In this document: positions 7,153 through 15,588 of the stretch, piece by piece
How the letters are laid out: every line of letters starts with the position of its first letter
How positions within the stretch are numbered: the first letter of the stretch is position 1
Source: Polaromonas sp.
GTDB lineage: Bacteria > Pseudomonadota > Gammaproteobacteria > Burkholderiales > Burkholderiaceae_C
Direction: 5' to 3'
Assembly: GCF_030689685.1 (NCBI RefSeq)
Contig: NZ_JAUYEY010000068.1
Location: forward strand, 1 to 51,702
Length of the DNA: 51,702 bases
The notes under the pieces: model-generated
What the model was told of the DNA's origin: nothing
The model's input: the letters and a program-made list of their open reading frames with translations, nothing else
Databases searched by the model: none
Position numbers and translations under genes: made by a program

Positions 7153-8334
7153 TCAGGCTTGCGCGGTCTGGCTGGGCGGCACAGGCTCGCTGCGCTGAAC
7201 CGGGATTTTGCCGGCTTTTATATCGTCATACCAGTATTCGTGGTGCTCTTTGGCCCAGGTCTCATCCACAGAACCCGTTTTCATGCTCTGGTAGGAACCT
7301 TCCAGGCCAATGGTGCCAAGGTAGATATGCCCGACGAACAGGGCCGTCATCAGTACCGAGGCCACGGCGTGAACCATGTGCGCAATCTGCATAGTGCCGC
7401 GCTCATAGACGAGACCCGGAAGCAGCTTGTTGAGCACGAAGCCCGAGACCACAACGATGATGCCCAGAAAAAACACGCCGCCCCAAAACATCACCTTTTC
7501 ACCGGCGTTGAATCGGTGCGACGGGACATGCTTGCCCGACAGAAGACCGCCGCCTTTGAGAAGCCAGACCAGGTCGCCGCGGCTGGGCATGTTGTCTCGT
7601 AGAAAAGTAAAAAACACAATCACCAGCGCCACAGCAAACAGCGGGCCGGCAAAGTTGTGCATGATTTTGAGCACATAGGCGAGCCAGCCAAACAGCGTGA
7701 GGCCCATCACCGGCAGCAAAAAGAACTTGCCAAACGCCAGGACGACGCCAGAGATGGCCAGAATGCAAAACGCGATGGCATTGGCCCAATGTGCTGATCG
7801 CTCAAACGGCGTGAAGCGCTCGATCTTGCGACCGGTCTCGGCACCATGCAGCTTGATGCTGCCCTTGCCAAAATAAAACAGGGCAATGGCACCAATCACT
7901 ATCAGCAGAAAGGCACCGCCGTAGGGAATCAGCCAGTTGTTGCGCACCTGGCGCCAGGCTTCGCCCGCGTTGGTCAGGCGGGAGCCAGGGTATTGCACAA
8001 AAGGCTGGATCAGGTTGCCGGCTTCCGGCGCCTCGCTTTTGGGCAAGCTGGTGAAGCCGTTAACACCTGTGCCCACCTGGCGCCAGATGGGTGCATTGTT
8101 GCCAGGCTGAACTTTTGCCCGCTCAGCGTTGGTCTGGTTGGCGTAATTCGGATCGGCGTCAGCATCGGGCTTGACTTCAAAGATATTGGCGCTTTTTATA
8201 CCGCCAGAAGGCGTCGCAACGGCAGCAGGCGCAACCGGTGCCGCAGCCGTCTGCGCTGAAACGCCAGCGGCCAGACCGAAGGCTGTCAACAGCAGTGCTG
8301 CCAGAACTCGCAAAAATCGCAGGGGGCCTTGCAT
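7153..8334 (-). CDS. fdhC: Formate dehydrogenase gamma subunit (cytochrome b556)
   Basis: A 393-residue protein with a signal peptide (RVLAALLLTAFGLAAGVSAQ), then about 100 residues of periplasmic sequence and a first helix (GGAFLLIVIGAIALFYF). A cytochrome b core of four helices follows: ANAIAFCILAISGVVLAFG; LKIMHNFAGPLFAVALVIVF; WGGVFFLGIIVVVSGFVL; and HMVHAVASVLMTALFVGHIY. The His residues in HNFAGP, HMVHAV and FVGHIY are candidates for the two haem b groups. In this family the subunit anchors the enzyme and passes electrons to quinone. The extra N-terminal region is longer than in E. coli FdnI (about 217 aa) and is usual for FDH gamma subunits of this type. It sits 12 bp downstream of the lipoprotein gene. 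Confidence 0.92.
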   Translation of the reverse strand: MQGPLRFLRVLAALLLTAFGLAAGVSAQTAAAPVAPAAVATPSGGIKSANIFEVKPDADADPNYANQTNAERAKVQPGNNAPIWRQVGTGVNGFTSLPKSEAPEAGNLIQPFVQYPGSRLTNAGEAWRQVRNNWLIPYGGAFLLIVIGAIALFYFGKGSIKLHGAETGRKIERFTPFERSAHWANAIAFCILAISGVVLAFGKFFLLPVMGLTLFGWLAYVLKIMHNFAGPLFAVALVIVFFTFLRDNMPSRGDLVWLLKGGGLLSGKHVPSHRFNAGEKVMFWGGVFFLGIIVVVSGFVLNKLLPGLVYERGTMQIAHMVHAVASVLMTALFVGHIYLGTIGLEGSYQSMKTGSVDETWAKEHHEYWYDDIKAGKIPVQRSEPVPPSQTAQA

Positions 8335-8346
8335 GAGAACTCCCGG

Positions 8347-8577
8347 TTATTTCACGCGGTTGTATTCGTTTTGCCCGGCCTGGGTACGTGTTTTGAGCTG
8401 TTGCTCCCACGCGGCCTTGTCGCCGGCCTTCCAGCCGGGCGCGTTGTAGGCATTGCCCGGGCCGGTCACGCTTTGAAAGGCAGGTGCATCACTCTTGACC
8501 CCAGCAGCGGTTTGCGGCTTGTCGCCGCAGGCGGACAAGACCAGTGCGGCGGCAGCGATGAAGGCTAGACGCATCAT
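8347..8577 (-). CDS. 76-aa lipoprotein between FDH beta and gamma genes
   Basis: The signal ends in a lipobox (ALVLSAC, Cys17), so the protein should be lipid-anchored with about 60 exposed residues (GWKAGDKAAWEQQLKTRTQA near the end). Its start overlaps the stop of the beta subunit gene by 4 bp (8574-8577) and it ends 12 bp before the gamma subunit, so it is translationally embedded in the enzyme operon. I recognise no named domain. Coupled expression argues for a structural or assembly role with the periplasmic complex. Confidence 0.78.
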   Translation of the reverse strand: MMRLAFIAAAALVLSACGDKPQTAAGVKSDAPAFQSVTGPGNAYNAPGWKAGDKAAWEQQLKTRTQAGQNEYNRVK

Positions 8578-9197
8578 GATTTGCCTCCGTTGGCGGGTGG
8601 TTGACCGGCCTGTTTGGAGCCGTAGGCTGTGCCCCAGCCCCAGACCTCGGCGCCTTTGCCGCGCTGCACGACCCGGTTGCGGAAGATGTCGGCGACGACA
8701 TCGCCGTCGCCTGCGATCAGGGCCTTGGTCGAACACTGCTCGGCGCAGGCCGGTAGTTTGCCCTCTGCCAGCCGGTTGCGACCATACTTTTCGAACTCGG
8801 CCTGGCTGCCGTTGACCTCGGGGCCGCCAGCGCAGAAAGTGCACTTGTCCATCTTGCCGCGCACACCGAAAGTGCCCTGCGACGGGAACTGCGGCGCACC
8901 AAACGGGCAGGCATACGAGCAATAACCGCAGCCTATGCAGACGTCCTTGTCATGCAGCACCACACCTTCGTCGGTGCGGTAAAAGCAGTTGACCGGGCAC
9001 ACCGCCATGCAGGGTGCATCGCTGCAATGCATGCAGGCCACCGAGATGGATTTTTCGCCCGGCACGCCGTCATTCAGTGTCACCACGCGGCGGCGGTTGA
9101 CACCCCACGGGACTTCGTTTTCGTTTTTGCAGGCAGTGACGCAGCCGTTGCATTCAATGCAGCGCTCGGCGTCACAGACAAATTTCATTCTTGCCAT
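8574..9197 (-). CDS. fdhB: Formate dehydrogenase beta subunit (4Fe-4S ferredoxin)
   Basis: A 207-residue electron-transfer subunit. Cys clusters in order: CIECNGCVTACKNENEVPWG near residue 15; CMHCSDAPCMAVCPVNCF near 56; CIGCGYCSYACPFGAPQF near 88; CTFCAGG near 118 and PACAEQCS near 149. This gives ligands for four 4Fe-4S clusters linking the alpha-subunit active site to the cytochrome b. It is shorter than E. coli FdnH because it lacks the C-terminal membrane helix, as in the FDH3-type beta subunits. The start has a good upstream GGAGAC. It follows the alpha gene after a 123-bp gap holding a palindromic repeat. Confidence 0.93.
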   Translation of the reverse strand: MARMKFVCDAERCIECNGCVTACKNENEVPWGVNRRRVVTLNDGVPGEKSISVACMHCSDAPCMAVCPVNCFYRTDEGVVLHDKDVCIGCGYCSYACPFGAPQFPSQGTFGVRGKMDKCTFCAGGPEVNGSQAEFEKYGRNRLAEGKLPACAEQCSTKALIAGDGDVVADIFRNRVVQRGKGAEVWGWGTAYGSKQAGQPPANGGKS

Positions 9198-9217
9198 GAT
9201 GTCTCCTTAATTTCTTT

Positions 9218-9309
9218 TGTCATTGCGGGCTTGACCCGCAATCCATGCCTCGCTGACCCGCCCATCTGCTTTGTGCCAGCTTGGATCCCGGATCGAGTCC
9301 GGGATGACA
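9218..9309. repeat. Palindromic interspersed element between fdh alpha and beta
   Basis: The 92-bp unit has outer ends TGTCAT and ATGACA and two internal perfect hairpins: ATTGCGGG/CCCGCAAT (9222-9229, 9235-9242) and ATCCCGGA/TCCGGGAT (9285-9292, 9298-9305). The wording 'GCGGGCTTGACCCGC' and 'GATCCCGGATC' is that of widespread bacterial palindromic elements. It is the only sizeable insertion between the structural genes of the enzyme and could fold in the mRNA, altering the alpha:beta expression ratio. Confidence 0.75.
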
Positions 9310-9320
9310 GCAGCCCTTGT

Positions 9321-12296
9321 TCACGCACGTTCGACATTACAAACCGTCGTTTTACTTTCCTGCATCATCGTCACGCTGTCATAACCGTAGGTCGTTGCCG
9401 TGTTGACGGCTTCGCCCCGCACGATGGGTGCAGCACCATTGGGGTAATAGGCCAGCATGTCGGCACCCTGCCAGCGGCCCGAGAAGTGGAATGGCAGGAA
9501 GACGGTGTCCGGGCCTACACGCTCGGTCACCATGGCCTGCACGTTGATGCGTGCGCCGGTCGGTGTACTGACCCAGGCACGCTCACCATTGCGAATGCCT
9601 TTGTCGGCCGCCACTTTGGGATTGATCTCGATGAACATCTCCTGCTGCAGCTCGGCCAGCCAGGGGTTGGAGCGGGTTTCCTCGCCGCCACCCTCGTATT
9701 CGACCAGGCGCCCAGAAGTCATGATCAGCGGGTACTTCTCGTGTACCTTGTCTGCCAGGTTTTTCTGCTGGATCGTCTTGTACAACGTCGGCAGGCGCCA
9801 GAAAGCTTTCTTGTCATCGTGTGTCGGGTACTTGACCATCAGGTCAGCCCGGTTGCCATACAAAGGCTCGCGGTGCTGCGGAATCGCGTCGGGAAAGTTC
9901 CAGACCACGGCCCGCGCCTTGGCGTTGCCGAAAGGATGGCAGCCGTGGCCCTTCATGAATACGCGGATCATGCCGCCCGACGAGTCGGTCTTCCAGTTCT
10001 TGCCTTCTGCAGCCGCTTTTTCTGGCTCGGTCAACTCATCCCACCAACCAAGCTTTTTAAGCAGCAAGTGGTCAAGCTCTGGATAGCCGGTCTGGATGTC
10101 GGCACCCTTGGAGTGCGAGCCGTCTTCCGCCAGCAGGTTCTTGCCCTCGCGCTCCACGCCAAAGTTGGCGCGGAAGTTGCCTCCACCGTCCATCACATGT
10201 TTGGAGGTGTCGTACAGATTGGGCGAACCGGGGTGTTTCATCTCCGGCGTGCCGTAACACGGCCATGGCAGGCCGAAATAGTCGCCTGTGGTGTCGTAAC
10301 CGGTTTCCTTGTCCTTGCCGCCTTTGGATCTGAGCGTTTTGACATCGAACAGGTGCATATTGCGCATGTGCGCCTTCAGGCGCTCCGGACTCTGGCCGGT
10401 GTAGCCAATGGTCCAGACACACTTGTTGATCTCACGCAGAATGTCTTCGGGCACGGGCTCGTCCATGCCCTTGACCTTCTGCATCTTGTAGTTCTTGGAC
10501 AGCTCTTTGGCAAAGCCCAGCTTCTCGGCCAGCTGATGCATGATCATGTGGTCGCTGCGGCTTTCCCACAGCGGCTCAATCACTTTTTCACGCCACTGGA
10601 TGGACCGGTTGGAAGCCGTCACCGAGCCACTGGTTTCAAATTGGGTGGCAGCCGGCAGCAGGTACACCGCGCGGTTGGCATTGAGGTCTTCGGCCTTGCC
10701 GGGCATGGCCGCCATCGCCGCCGTAGCCGAAGGATAGGGATCGATCACCACCAGCAAGTCCAGCTTGTCCATCGCGCGCTTCATCTCCAGACCGCGGGTC
10801 TGCGAGTTGGGCGCATGGCCCCAGAACACCACACCACGCAGGTTGGAGTCCTGGTCGATGAACTCGTTTTTCTCCAATACGCCGTCAATCCAGCGTGATA
10901 CCGTGATGCCGGGTTTGCCCATCATGGCCGGTGAGGCGTAGCGGCCCTTGATCCAGTCAAAGTCCACGCCCCAGGTTTTGGCGAAGTGTTTCCACGAACC
11001 TTCAAGCAGGCCGTAATAGCCAGGCAATGAATCAGGGTTGGGGCCGACGTCGGTCGCGCCCTGCACGTTGTCATGACCACGGAAAATATTGGTGCCGCCA
11101 CCAGAAACGCCGACGTTGCCCAGCGCCAGTTGCAGGATGCACGATGCACGCACCATGGCGTTGCCGATGGTGTGCTGGGTCTGGCCCATGCACCAGACAA
11201 TCGTCGAAGGCCGGTTTTTGGCCATCATTTCGGCGGCCATATAGACCTTGGCTTCGGGCACACCGCAGGCTTCCTCGACCTTGTCTGGCGTCCATTTGGC
11301 CAGCACATCTTCCTTGACCTTTTCCATGCCATAAACACGGTCGTTGATGTACTTGGTGTCTTCCCAGCCGTTCTTGAAGATGTGATACAGCATGCCAAAC
11401 AGGAAAGGAATGTCCGAGCCGGAGCGGATGCGGATGTATTCATCGGCCCGGGCGGCGGTGCGCGTGAAGCGCGGGTCCACCACCACCATCTTGCAACCGG
11501 TCTCTTTCGCATGCAGCATGTGCAGCAGGCTGACCGGGTGCGCCTCAGCCGCGTTGGAGCCAATGTACAACGCGCACTTGCTGTTTTGCATGTCGTTGTA
11601 CGAATTGGTCATGGCGCCGTAGCCCCAGGTGTTGGCAACCCCGGCCACCGTCGTGGAATGGCAGATGCGCGCCTGGTGGTCGCAGTTGTTGCTTCCCCAG
11701 AAGCTGACGAACTTGCGCATCAAATACGCCTGCTCATTGTTGTGCTTGGACGAGCCGACCCAGTACACCGAGTCCGGGCCGCTGGTCTTGCGCAGCTCCT
11801 GCATGCGGGCGGTGATCTCACTGAGCGCAACGTCCCAGCTGATACGTTCGTATTTACCATTCACCAGCTTCATCGGATAACGCAGGCGGTACTCGCCGTG
11901 GCCGTGCTCGCGCAGCGCCGCTCCCTTGGCACAATGCGCGCCGAGGTTGATCGGCGAGTCAAACACCGGCTCTTGCCGCACCCAGACGCCGTTCTCGACG
12001 ACTGCATCCACCGCACAGCCGACCGAGCAATGCGTGCAGATCGTGCGTTTGACCTCGATCTTCCCGGTGCCGTCACCAGCGCCAGGTGTTGCGGCTTTGG
12101 CTTTTTTGACGAGAGTCAACTGCGTGGCGGCCAGGCCAACGCCGACCCCCATGCCAGAGCGACGCAGGAAGGCGCGGCGGTCCATGGTGGGCAGCGCATT
12201 GGACAGGCCGCGCGCGAGGCTTTGCACAAAACGTGCCGAGCCGTCGCGATGCACCTGGCCGCCGGAAATACTGTGAATTTTTTTCGTGAGCAGCAT
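9321..12296 (-). CDS. fdhA: Formate dehydrogenase catalytic alpha subunit (Mo/W-bisMGD, Tat-exported)
   Basis: A 991-residue enzyme oxidising formate to CO2. A twin-arginine motif (RRAFLRRSG, residues 40-48) followed by a hydrophobic stretch marks Tat export, so the active site should be periplasmic. The N-terminal 4Fe-4S ligands are C87, C90, C94 and C122 (CTHCSVGC...GAHCAKG). The active-site position, selenocysteine in E. coli FdnG, is Cys here (C212 in ARICHSTTVAG, followed by H213); there is no in-frame TGA, so no SECIS is needed. Molybdopterin-dinucleotide binding segments follow (for example IGSNAAEAHPVSL and VVVDPRFTRTAARAD). ATG 12296 has GGAGAG upstream. The 39 residues before the Arg pair are long for a Tat signal; Met38 (12185) is an alternative start. 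Confidence 0.95.
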   Translation of the reverse strand: MLLTKKIHSISGGQVHRDGSARFVQSLARGLSNALPTMDRRAFLRRSGMGVGVGLAATQLTLVKKAKAATPGAGDGTGKIEVKRTICTHCSVGCAVDAVVENGVWVRQEPVFDSPINLGAHCAKGAALREHGHGEYRLRYPMKLVNGKYERISWDVALSEITARMQELRKTSGPDSVYWVGSSKHNNEQAYLMRKFVSFWGSNNCDHQARICHSTTVAGVANTWGYGAMTNSYNDMQNSKCALYIGSNAAEAHPVSLLHMLHAKETGCKMVVVDPRFTRTAARADEYIRIRSGSDIPFLFGMLYHIFKNGWEDTKYINDRVYGMEKVKEDVLAKWTPDKVEEACGVPEAKVYMAAEMMAKNRPSTIVWCMGQTQHTIGNAMVRASCILQLALGNVGVSGGGTNIFRGHDNVQGATDVGPNPDSLPGYYGLLEGSWKHFAKTWGVDFDWIKGRYASPAMMGKPGITVSRWIDGVLEKNEFIDQDSNLRGVVFWGHAPNSQTRGLEMKRAMDKLDLLVVIDPYPSATAAMAAMPGKAEDLNANRAVYLLPAATQFETSGSVTASNRSIQWREKVIEPLWESRSDHMIMHQLAEKLGFAKELSKNYKMQKVKGMDEPVPEDILREINKCVWTIGYTGQSPERLKAHMRNMHLFDVKTLRSKGGKDKETGYDTTGDYFGLPWPCYGTPEMKHPGSPNLYDTSKHVMDGGGNFRANFGVEREGKNLLAEDGSHSKGADIQTGYPELDHLLLKKLGWWDELTEPEKAAAEGKNWKTDSSGGMIRVFMKGHGCHPFGNAKARAVVWNFPDAIPQHREPLYGNRADLMVKYPTHDDKKAFWRLPTLYKTIQQKNLADKVHEKYPLIMTSGRLVEYEGGGEETRSNPWLAELQQEMFIEINPKVAADKGIRNGERAWVSTPTGARINVQAMVTERVGPDTVFLPFHFSGRWQGADMLAYYPNGAAPIVRGEAVNTATTYGYDSVTMMQESKTTVCNVERA

Positions 12297-12335
12297 GAAG
12301 CTCTCCGTAAGAATGAAACCGGGATGGGCTTGAAA

Positions 12336-12542
12336 CTAGATGCGAGTGGTGCGGTAGTAGTGCTTGACGTGTTCCGACAGGCTGTAACCGCCGCCTTTTT
12401 CAGGGGCTGGCCTGGACTCTGGAGCTGAAGCTTCCGGAACCTGCATGCGGGGGAGGGCGACCACCGCTGCTGCGGCCGCGCCCGTGGCGGCGGCGCCGAA
12501 AAAGAAACCCCGGCGCGAGGGTTTTGGCTGGCTGTCCTGCAT
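12336..12542 (-). CDS. Small Tat-signal protein of formate dehydrogenase regions
   Basis: A 68-residue protein (MQDSQPKPSRRGFFFGAAAT...) with an SRRGFFFG twin-arginine motif, an Ala-rich hydrophobic core and a short mature tail ending SLSEHVKHYYRTTRI. This matches the small 'formate dehydrogenase region TAT target' proteins found upstream of Tat-dependent formate dehydrogenases; its role is not established. I chose ATG 12542 because TTGGAG lies just upstream, and a TTG at 12554 belongs to that ribosome-binding site. It is the first gene after a 200-bp gap, so a promoter for the structural genes probably lies within 12543-12742. Confidence 0.8.
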   Translation of the reverse strand: MQDSQPKPSRRGFFFGAAATGAAAAAVVALPRMQVPEASAPESRPAPEKGGGYSLSEHVKHYYRTTRI

Positions 12543-12742
12543 GTTTGTCTCCAAGGAAGCTTGCTATGAAATGATTTGCATGCCTACTTTACGTCACTCC
12601 CACTTACACGGCAATGACAGCACCTCAATCAAGCGTACTCTTAAGGGAAAACGATAGGGGAAGATAAGTAAGCTTAGTTTTTACCCTAACAACACCTATC
12701 GGACAAAACTGTTTCATTTTGAGAAAAATTAGGTCGCCGTCT
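12543..12742 (-). promoter_or_regulatory. Probable promoter region of the fdh structural operon
   Basis: A 200-bp AT-richer gap separates the chaperone gene from the small Tat gene. On the minus strand TTGCCG, 17 bp, TAAAGT (roughly 12615-12587) is a possible weak sigma-70 pair about 45 bp before the start. No palindromic activator site or sigma-54 signature was convincing. This may instead be an internal processing region of a longer transcript starting at mrp. Confidence 0.3.
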
Positions 12743-13363
12743 TCAAACCAGCATGTCAAAACCTTGCGTTTCAACGCTGACAAATACCTGCGTAAATCCC
12801 GCCACGCTGCGGTAAAAATCTGACTTCGGGTGGGCGGCAACCGCGTCGCACAACAGGCTGACCCAGGGCTGGAGATGCCGCGCAAAAAACTCACGCTGGC
12901 GCGTCAGGTTGGCAACTTCCACATCCTCCCCTGCAATCAGGTAACGCATGACCTCGCACAGATAGGCCAGGTGGTCTTCGGTTTCGGACATGGCGTCGTC
13001 GCGCGCCAGACCCAGCGCATCGAGATCGGTGCGCAGGGCTGCCAGCGGTTTTTCATTGAGGAAACCACTGAGGTAGTGGGAGCCGAACAAGTAGACCTCA
13101 GGCTTGCCCACCCCGCCGAACAGCCCATCGTATTCTCTGGCGATGGCCTCATGGGACAAATTGCGCGCGACTTTTACAAGCTCACCCCACGGGGCTTCAA
13201 GCAGGGCACCAGCGGCAGGTGCCTCGGTCACAGCCACCCGGAGATTGTCAAGCAGCTCTGCCGACGGCGGCGCGTAATACAGCGCAGCCAGCAGGCCATA
13301 AACTTCGGCGCGGGCGGTTTCTTCGTCAAGGCTTGACGACAGGAGTTGGGCTGGCTGGGTCAT
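12743..13363 (-). CDS. TorD/DmsD-family Tat enzyme-maturation chaperone
   Basis: A 206-residue all-helical protein. The landmarks of the family are RAEVYGLLAALYYAPPS near residue 20, AIAREYDGLFGGVGKPEVYLFGSHYLSGFLNEKPL around 75-110, and DDAMSETEDHLAYLCEVMRYLI around 125-145 (the E..DH...E.M pattern). Such chaperones bind the Tat signal of a molybdoenzyme and hold it until the cofactor is inserted. The location in the fdh cluster suggests the alpha subunit as client. It starts 14 bp after the ferredoxin gene stop. Confidence 0.87.
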   Translation of the reverse strand: MTQPAQLLSSSLDEETARAEVYGLLAALYYAPPSAELLDNLRVAVTEAPAAGALLEAPWGELVKVARNLSHEAIAREYDGLFGGVGKPEVYLFGSHYLSGFLNEKPLAALRTDLDALGLARDDAMSETEDHLAYLCEVMRYLIAGEDVEVANLTRQREFFARHLQPWVSLLCDAVAAHPKSDFYRSVAGFTQVFVSVETQGFDMLV

Positions 13364-13377
13364 GGGTAATACGGGGG

Positions 13378-15588
13378 TTATCGGATATCAGTGATCTTGA
13401 CTTCGTTGTCGGCCGAATAAATATCAATGACGCGGCAGTCGCTGCACATCTTCAGCCGCTCTGCCGCCGCGCCCTGGAACATAGCGTGGCCCGCAAGTTT
13501 GCCAAGCATGGATTCAATCGCTTTCAGGGTGCCGAAGGGTTTGCTGCAGCGTATGCACTGATAAGGCTGGCTCTCGTTGAGCACGCGCGCCTCCTTTCTT
13601 TGCGGTGTGAGCAGCAAGCGCGGTTGCAGGGTGATGGCATCTTCCGGACAGGTCGTGGCGCACAGGCCACACTGCACGCAATTTTTCTCGATGAACTTGA
13701 GCTGGGGCCGCTCCGGGTTGTCCTGCAGGGCACTGGACGGGCAGGCACTGACACAACTCAGGCACAGCGTGCAGGCCTGCTTGTCGACGAGCAGGCTGCC
13801 AAAAGGTGAGCCCTTCGCCGGAAGTTCTATCAGCTCAGGCAAAGACGTTGGCGCCTGCGTCATCAGGTGGTCCAGCGCCATGTCCAGCGTGCTGCGTTTT
13901 TCCTGCGCCACCGCAAACCGGGCTGCCGCTGCCGGGACCACCGGCTGGTGACCGGCCAGCTTTTTCAGGCTGGCATCAAGCGCGGCCAGCGCCCCGGCGT
14001 CTGGCGCACCAGGGCCTTGCAGCAAGTGAAAGTGCAGGCCGCTGTAGCCCATGCCATGGAGCACGGCCTGGGCCACCGCCATTTGCTCAGTCAGTCCCGC
14101 CAGGTAGGCGGGCGCCTCTTCGTCGGTCACCAGCACGGCCACCTGGGACGCCCCAAATGCAATCGCGCTCAGCCAGAGGTCCAGCCCCACACTCGCGGTG
14201 TGCCACAAGGCCTGGGGAATGACGTTGGCAGGCATGCCTTGCAGGTTTTTGTGCAACTGCGCGGCGCGGCCCAGCGCTTCGACAGCTTGCTGACCGCTGC
14301 CCTGGCTGTGAAACAACACCACAGCCTGTCGGCCACCGGCTTTGGCATAGGTGGCCAGCAAGGTCTTGAGACGCACGCCCTGCTCGCTGGCGCGCGGGTA
14401 GGCATAGGTCAACGCACCGGTGGGGCAAACCGTGGTGCAGGCGCCGCAACCTATACACAGGTTGGGGTTGACAAAAATTTGCTGACGAAAATCTGCGGCC
14501 CCCACGCTGCGCTGCCCCCCGAGGGGGCGCACCCCGCCTTGGGGCGGCCCGGCGGCGGATATCTGGCTGCTGACAGCGCCCGCTGAACAGATATCCACGC
14601 AGGCATTGCAGCCAATGGTTTCGTTCCGGCTGTGGGCACACAGTGTCTGTTTGTAGGCGAAAAATTTGGGTTTTTCGAACTCGCCCACCATGTCGCGCAG
14701 CTTGACCACCGTCGCCAGCAGGCCAGGAGAAGCCAGGCCCTGCGCCCCATCCAGGGCAAAGTAGCCTTGCGGCGGCGCATGCAGCACCACCAGCGGTTTT
14801 TCACCCAAGTCCAGCACCAGGTCAAAGGCCTCGCTGAGCGGCTGGGCCTCGCGGCCAAAGTCAATGGCACCGGCCACCTTGCAGACGGCCACGCAATCGC
14901 GGTGCGAGGTGCACTTGTTGCTGTCGATCTGGTAGCTGAGGTCTATCGCACCTTCGGGACACACGGCCACGCAGGCATTGCAGCGGGTGCACAAGTCCAG
15001 GTCAATCGGGTTGCTTTTGTCCCACCTGGCTTCAAAGGCACCGAGCCAGCCGGAAAGCGTGAGTTTGTCGCCGCTGATGACCGGGTACTTGCGCTCCTGG
15101 CCGGGCAAGCCGGCCAGCGGCTGGGGGGAAACACCGCGCGCAAAAATGGTCACGTCCAGCGTGTCGGCGACCAGCGCCGCGACCTGTTCGGCCTGGTCCA
15201 GCGCGCCAACGATGAGCAGACGGCCTGCGCTTTTGTAGGTCACCGTGGCCACGGGCTCGGCGTCCGGAAGATGTGCCGCCGCCAGCAAGGCGGCAATCTT
15301 GGGCATGGCGCGCGCAGCGTCCCTGCCCCAGCCACCCGTTTCGCGGATGTTGACGAACTTAACTACCGAACTGGCGCCAGCCGTTTGCCGCCCCACTTCG
15401 GCGAACAGACGTTTTTCCTGGGTGCAGGCGACGATGACATCATCACCCGACTGAATCGCTTTCTGGAAGGCACCCGCCTCGCGCCTGCACAGCGCCGAAT
15501 GGAGGGTCAGGGTTTCATTAAGTGCCGCGCCCAGCGTCTGGGGCTGGAGCGGCATGGTCTGGTTGCAGTCGCAAATCAGTGTGGGCAT
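13378..15588 (-). CDS. 736-aa multi-cluster 4Fe-4S ferredoxin of the fdh cluster
   Basis: A large soluble iron-sulfur protein with at least six cluster motifs: CTRCNACVAVCPEGAI near residue 199, CTSHRDCVAVC near 228, CNACVDIC near 329, CIGCGACTTVCPTGAL near 377, CTLCLSCVSACPSSAL near 605 and CVQCGLCATTCPEDAI near 640. A last Cys pair, CIRC near 676 and CSDC near 716, lies at the C-terminus. Proteins of this type occur with DUF3305/DUF3306 in betaproteobacterial formate dehydrogenase clusters; an electron-transfer or maturation role is inferred. Residues about 344-364 (AAGPPQGGVRPLGGQRSVGA) are encoded by an intergenic-type palindromic repeat (14497-14560). The start overlaps the end of the DUF3306 gene by 71 bp; Met12 (15555) would shorten the overlap. 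Confidence 0.82.
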   Translation of the reverse strand: MPTLICDCNQTMPLQPQTLGAALNETLTLHSALCRREAGAFQKAIQSGDDVIVACTQEKRLFAEVGRQTAGASSVVKFVNIRETGGWGRDAARAMPKIAALLAAAHLPDAEPVATVTYKSAGRLLIVGALDQAEQVAALVADTLDVTIFARGVSPQPLAGLPGQERKYPVISGDKLTLSGWLGAFEARWDKSNPIDLDLCTRCNACVAVCPEGAIDLSYQIDSNKCTSHRDCVAVCKVAGAIDFGREAQPLSEAFDLVLDLGEKPLVVLHAPPQGYFALDGAQGLASPGLLATVVKLRDMVGEFEKPKFFAYKQTLCAHSRNETIGCNACVDICSAGAVSSQISAAGPPQGGVRPLGGQRSVGAADFRQQIFVNPNLCIGCGACTTVCPTGALTYAYPRASEQGVRLKTLLATYAKAGGRQAVVLFHSQGSGQQAVEALGRAAQLHKNLQGMPANVIPQALWHTASVGLDLWLSAIAFGASQVAVLVTDEEAPAYLAGLTEQMAVAQAVLHGMGYSGLHFHLLQGPGAPDAGALAALDASLKKLAGHQPVVPAAAARFAVAQEKRSTLDMALDHLMTQAPTSLPELIELPAKGSPFGSLLVDKQACTLCLSCVSACPSSALQDNPERPQLKFIEKNCVQCGLCATTCPEDAITLQPRLLLTPQRKEARVLNESQPYQCIRCSKPFGTLKAIESMLGKLAGHAMFQGAAAERLKMCSDCRVIDIYSADNEVKITDIR
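14497..14560. repeat. GC-rich palindromic repeat (family C) inside a coding sequence
   Basis: A block starting CCCACGCTGCGCTGCC, then CCCCGAGGGGGCGCACCCCG and CTTGGGGCGGCCCGGCGG. It contains the hairpins CCCCC-GAGGGGG and CCGCCTTGGGGCGG. It is the kind of element usually found between genes in Polaromonas/Rhodoferax-like genomes. Here it is in frame within the 736-aa ferredoxin, between two cluster motifs. Confidence 0.65.

Noticed and set aside
8952..10898. A long plus-strand frame opposite the fdh alpha and beta genes
   Set aside because: It runs antisense to clearly recognised formate dehydrogenase genes and crosses the palindromic repeat; composition is that of a shadow frame.
9321..12296. 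Selenocysteine-type formate dehydrogenase
   Set aside because: The active-site position is a TGC/TGT-coded Cys (C212) and no in-frame TGA is present.
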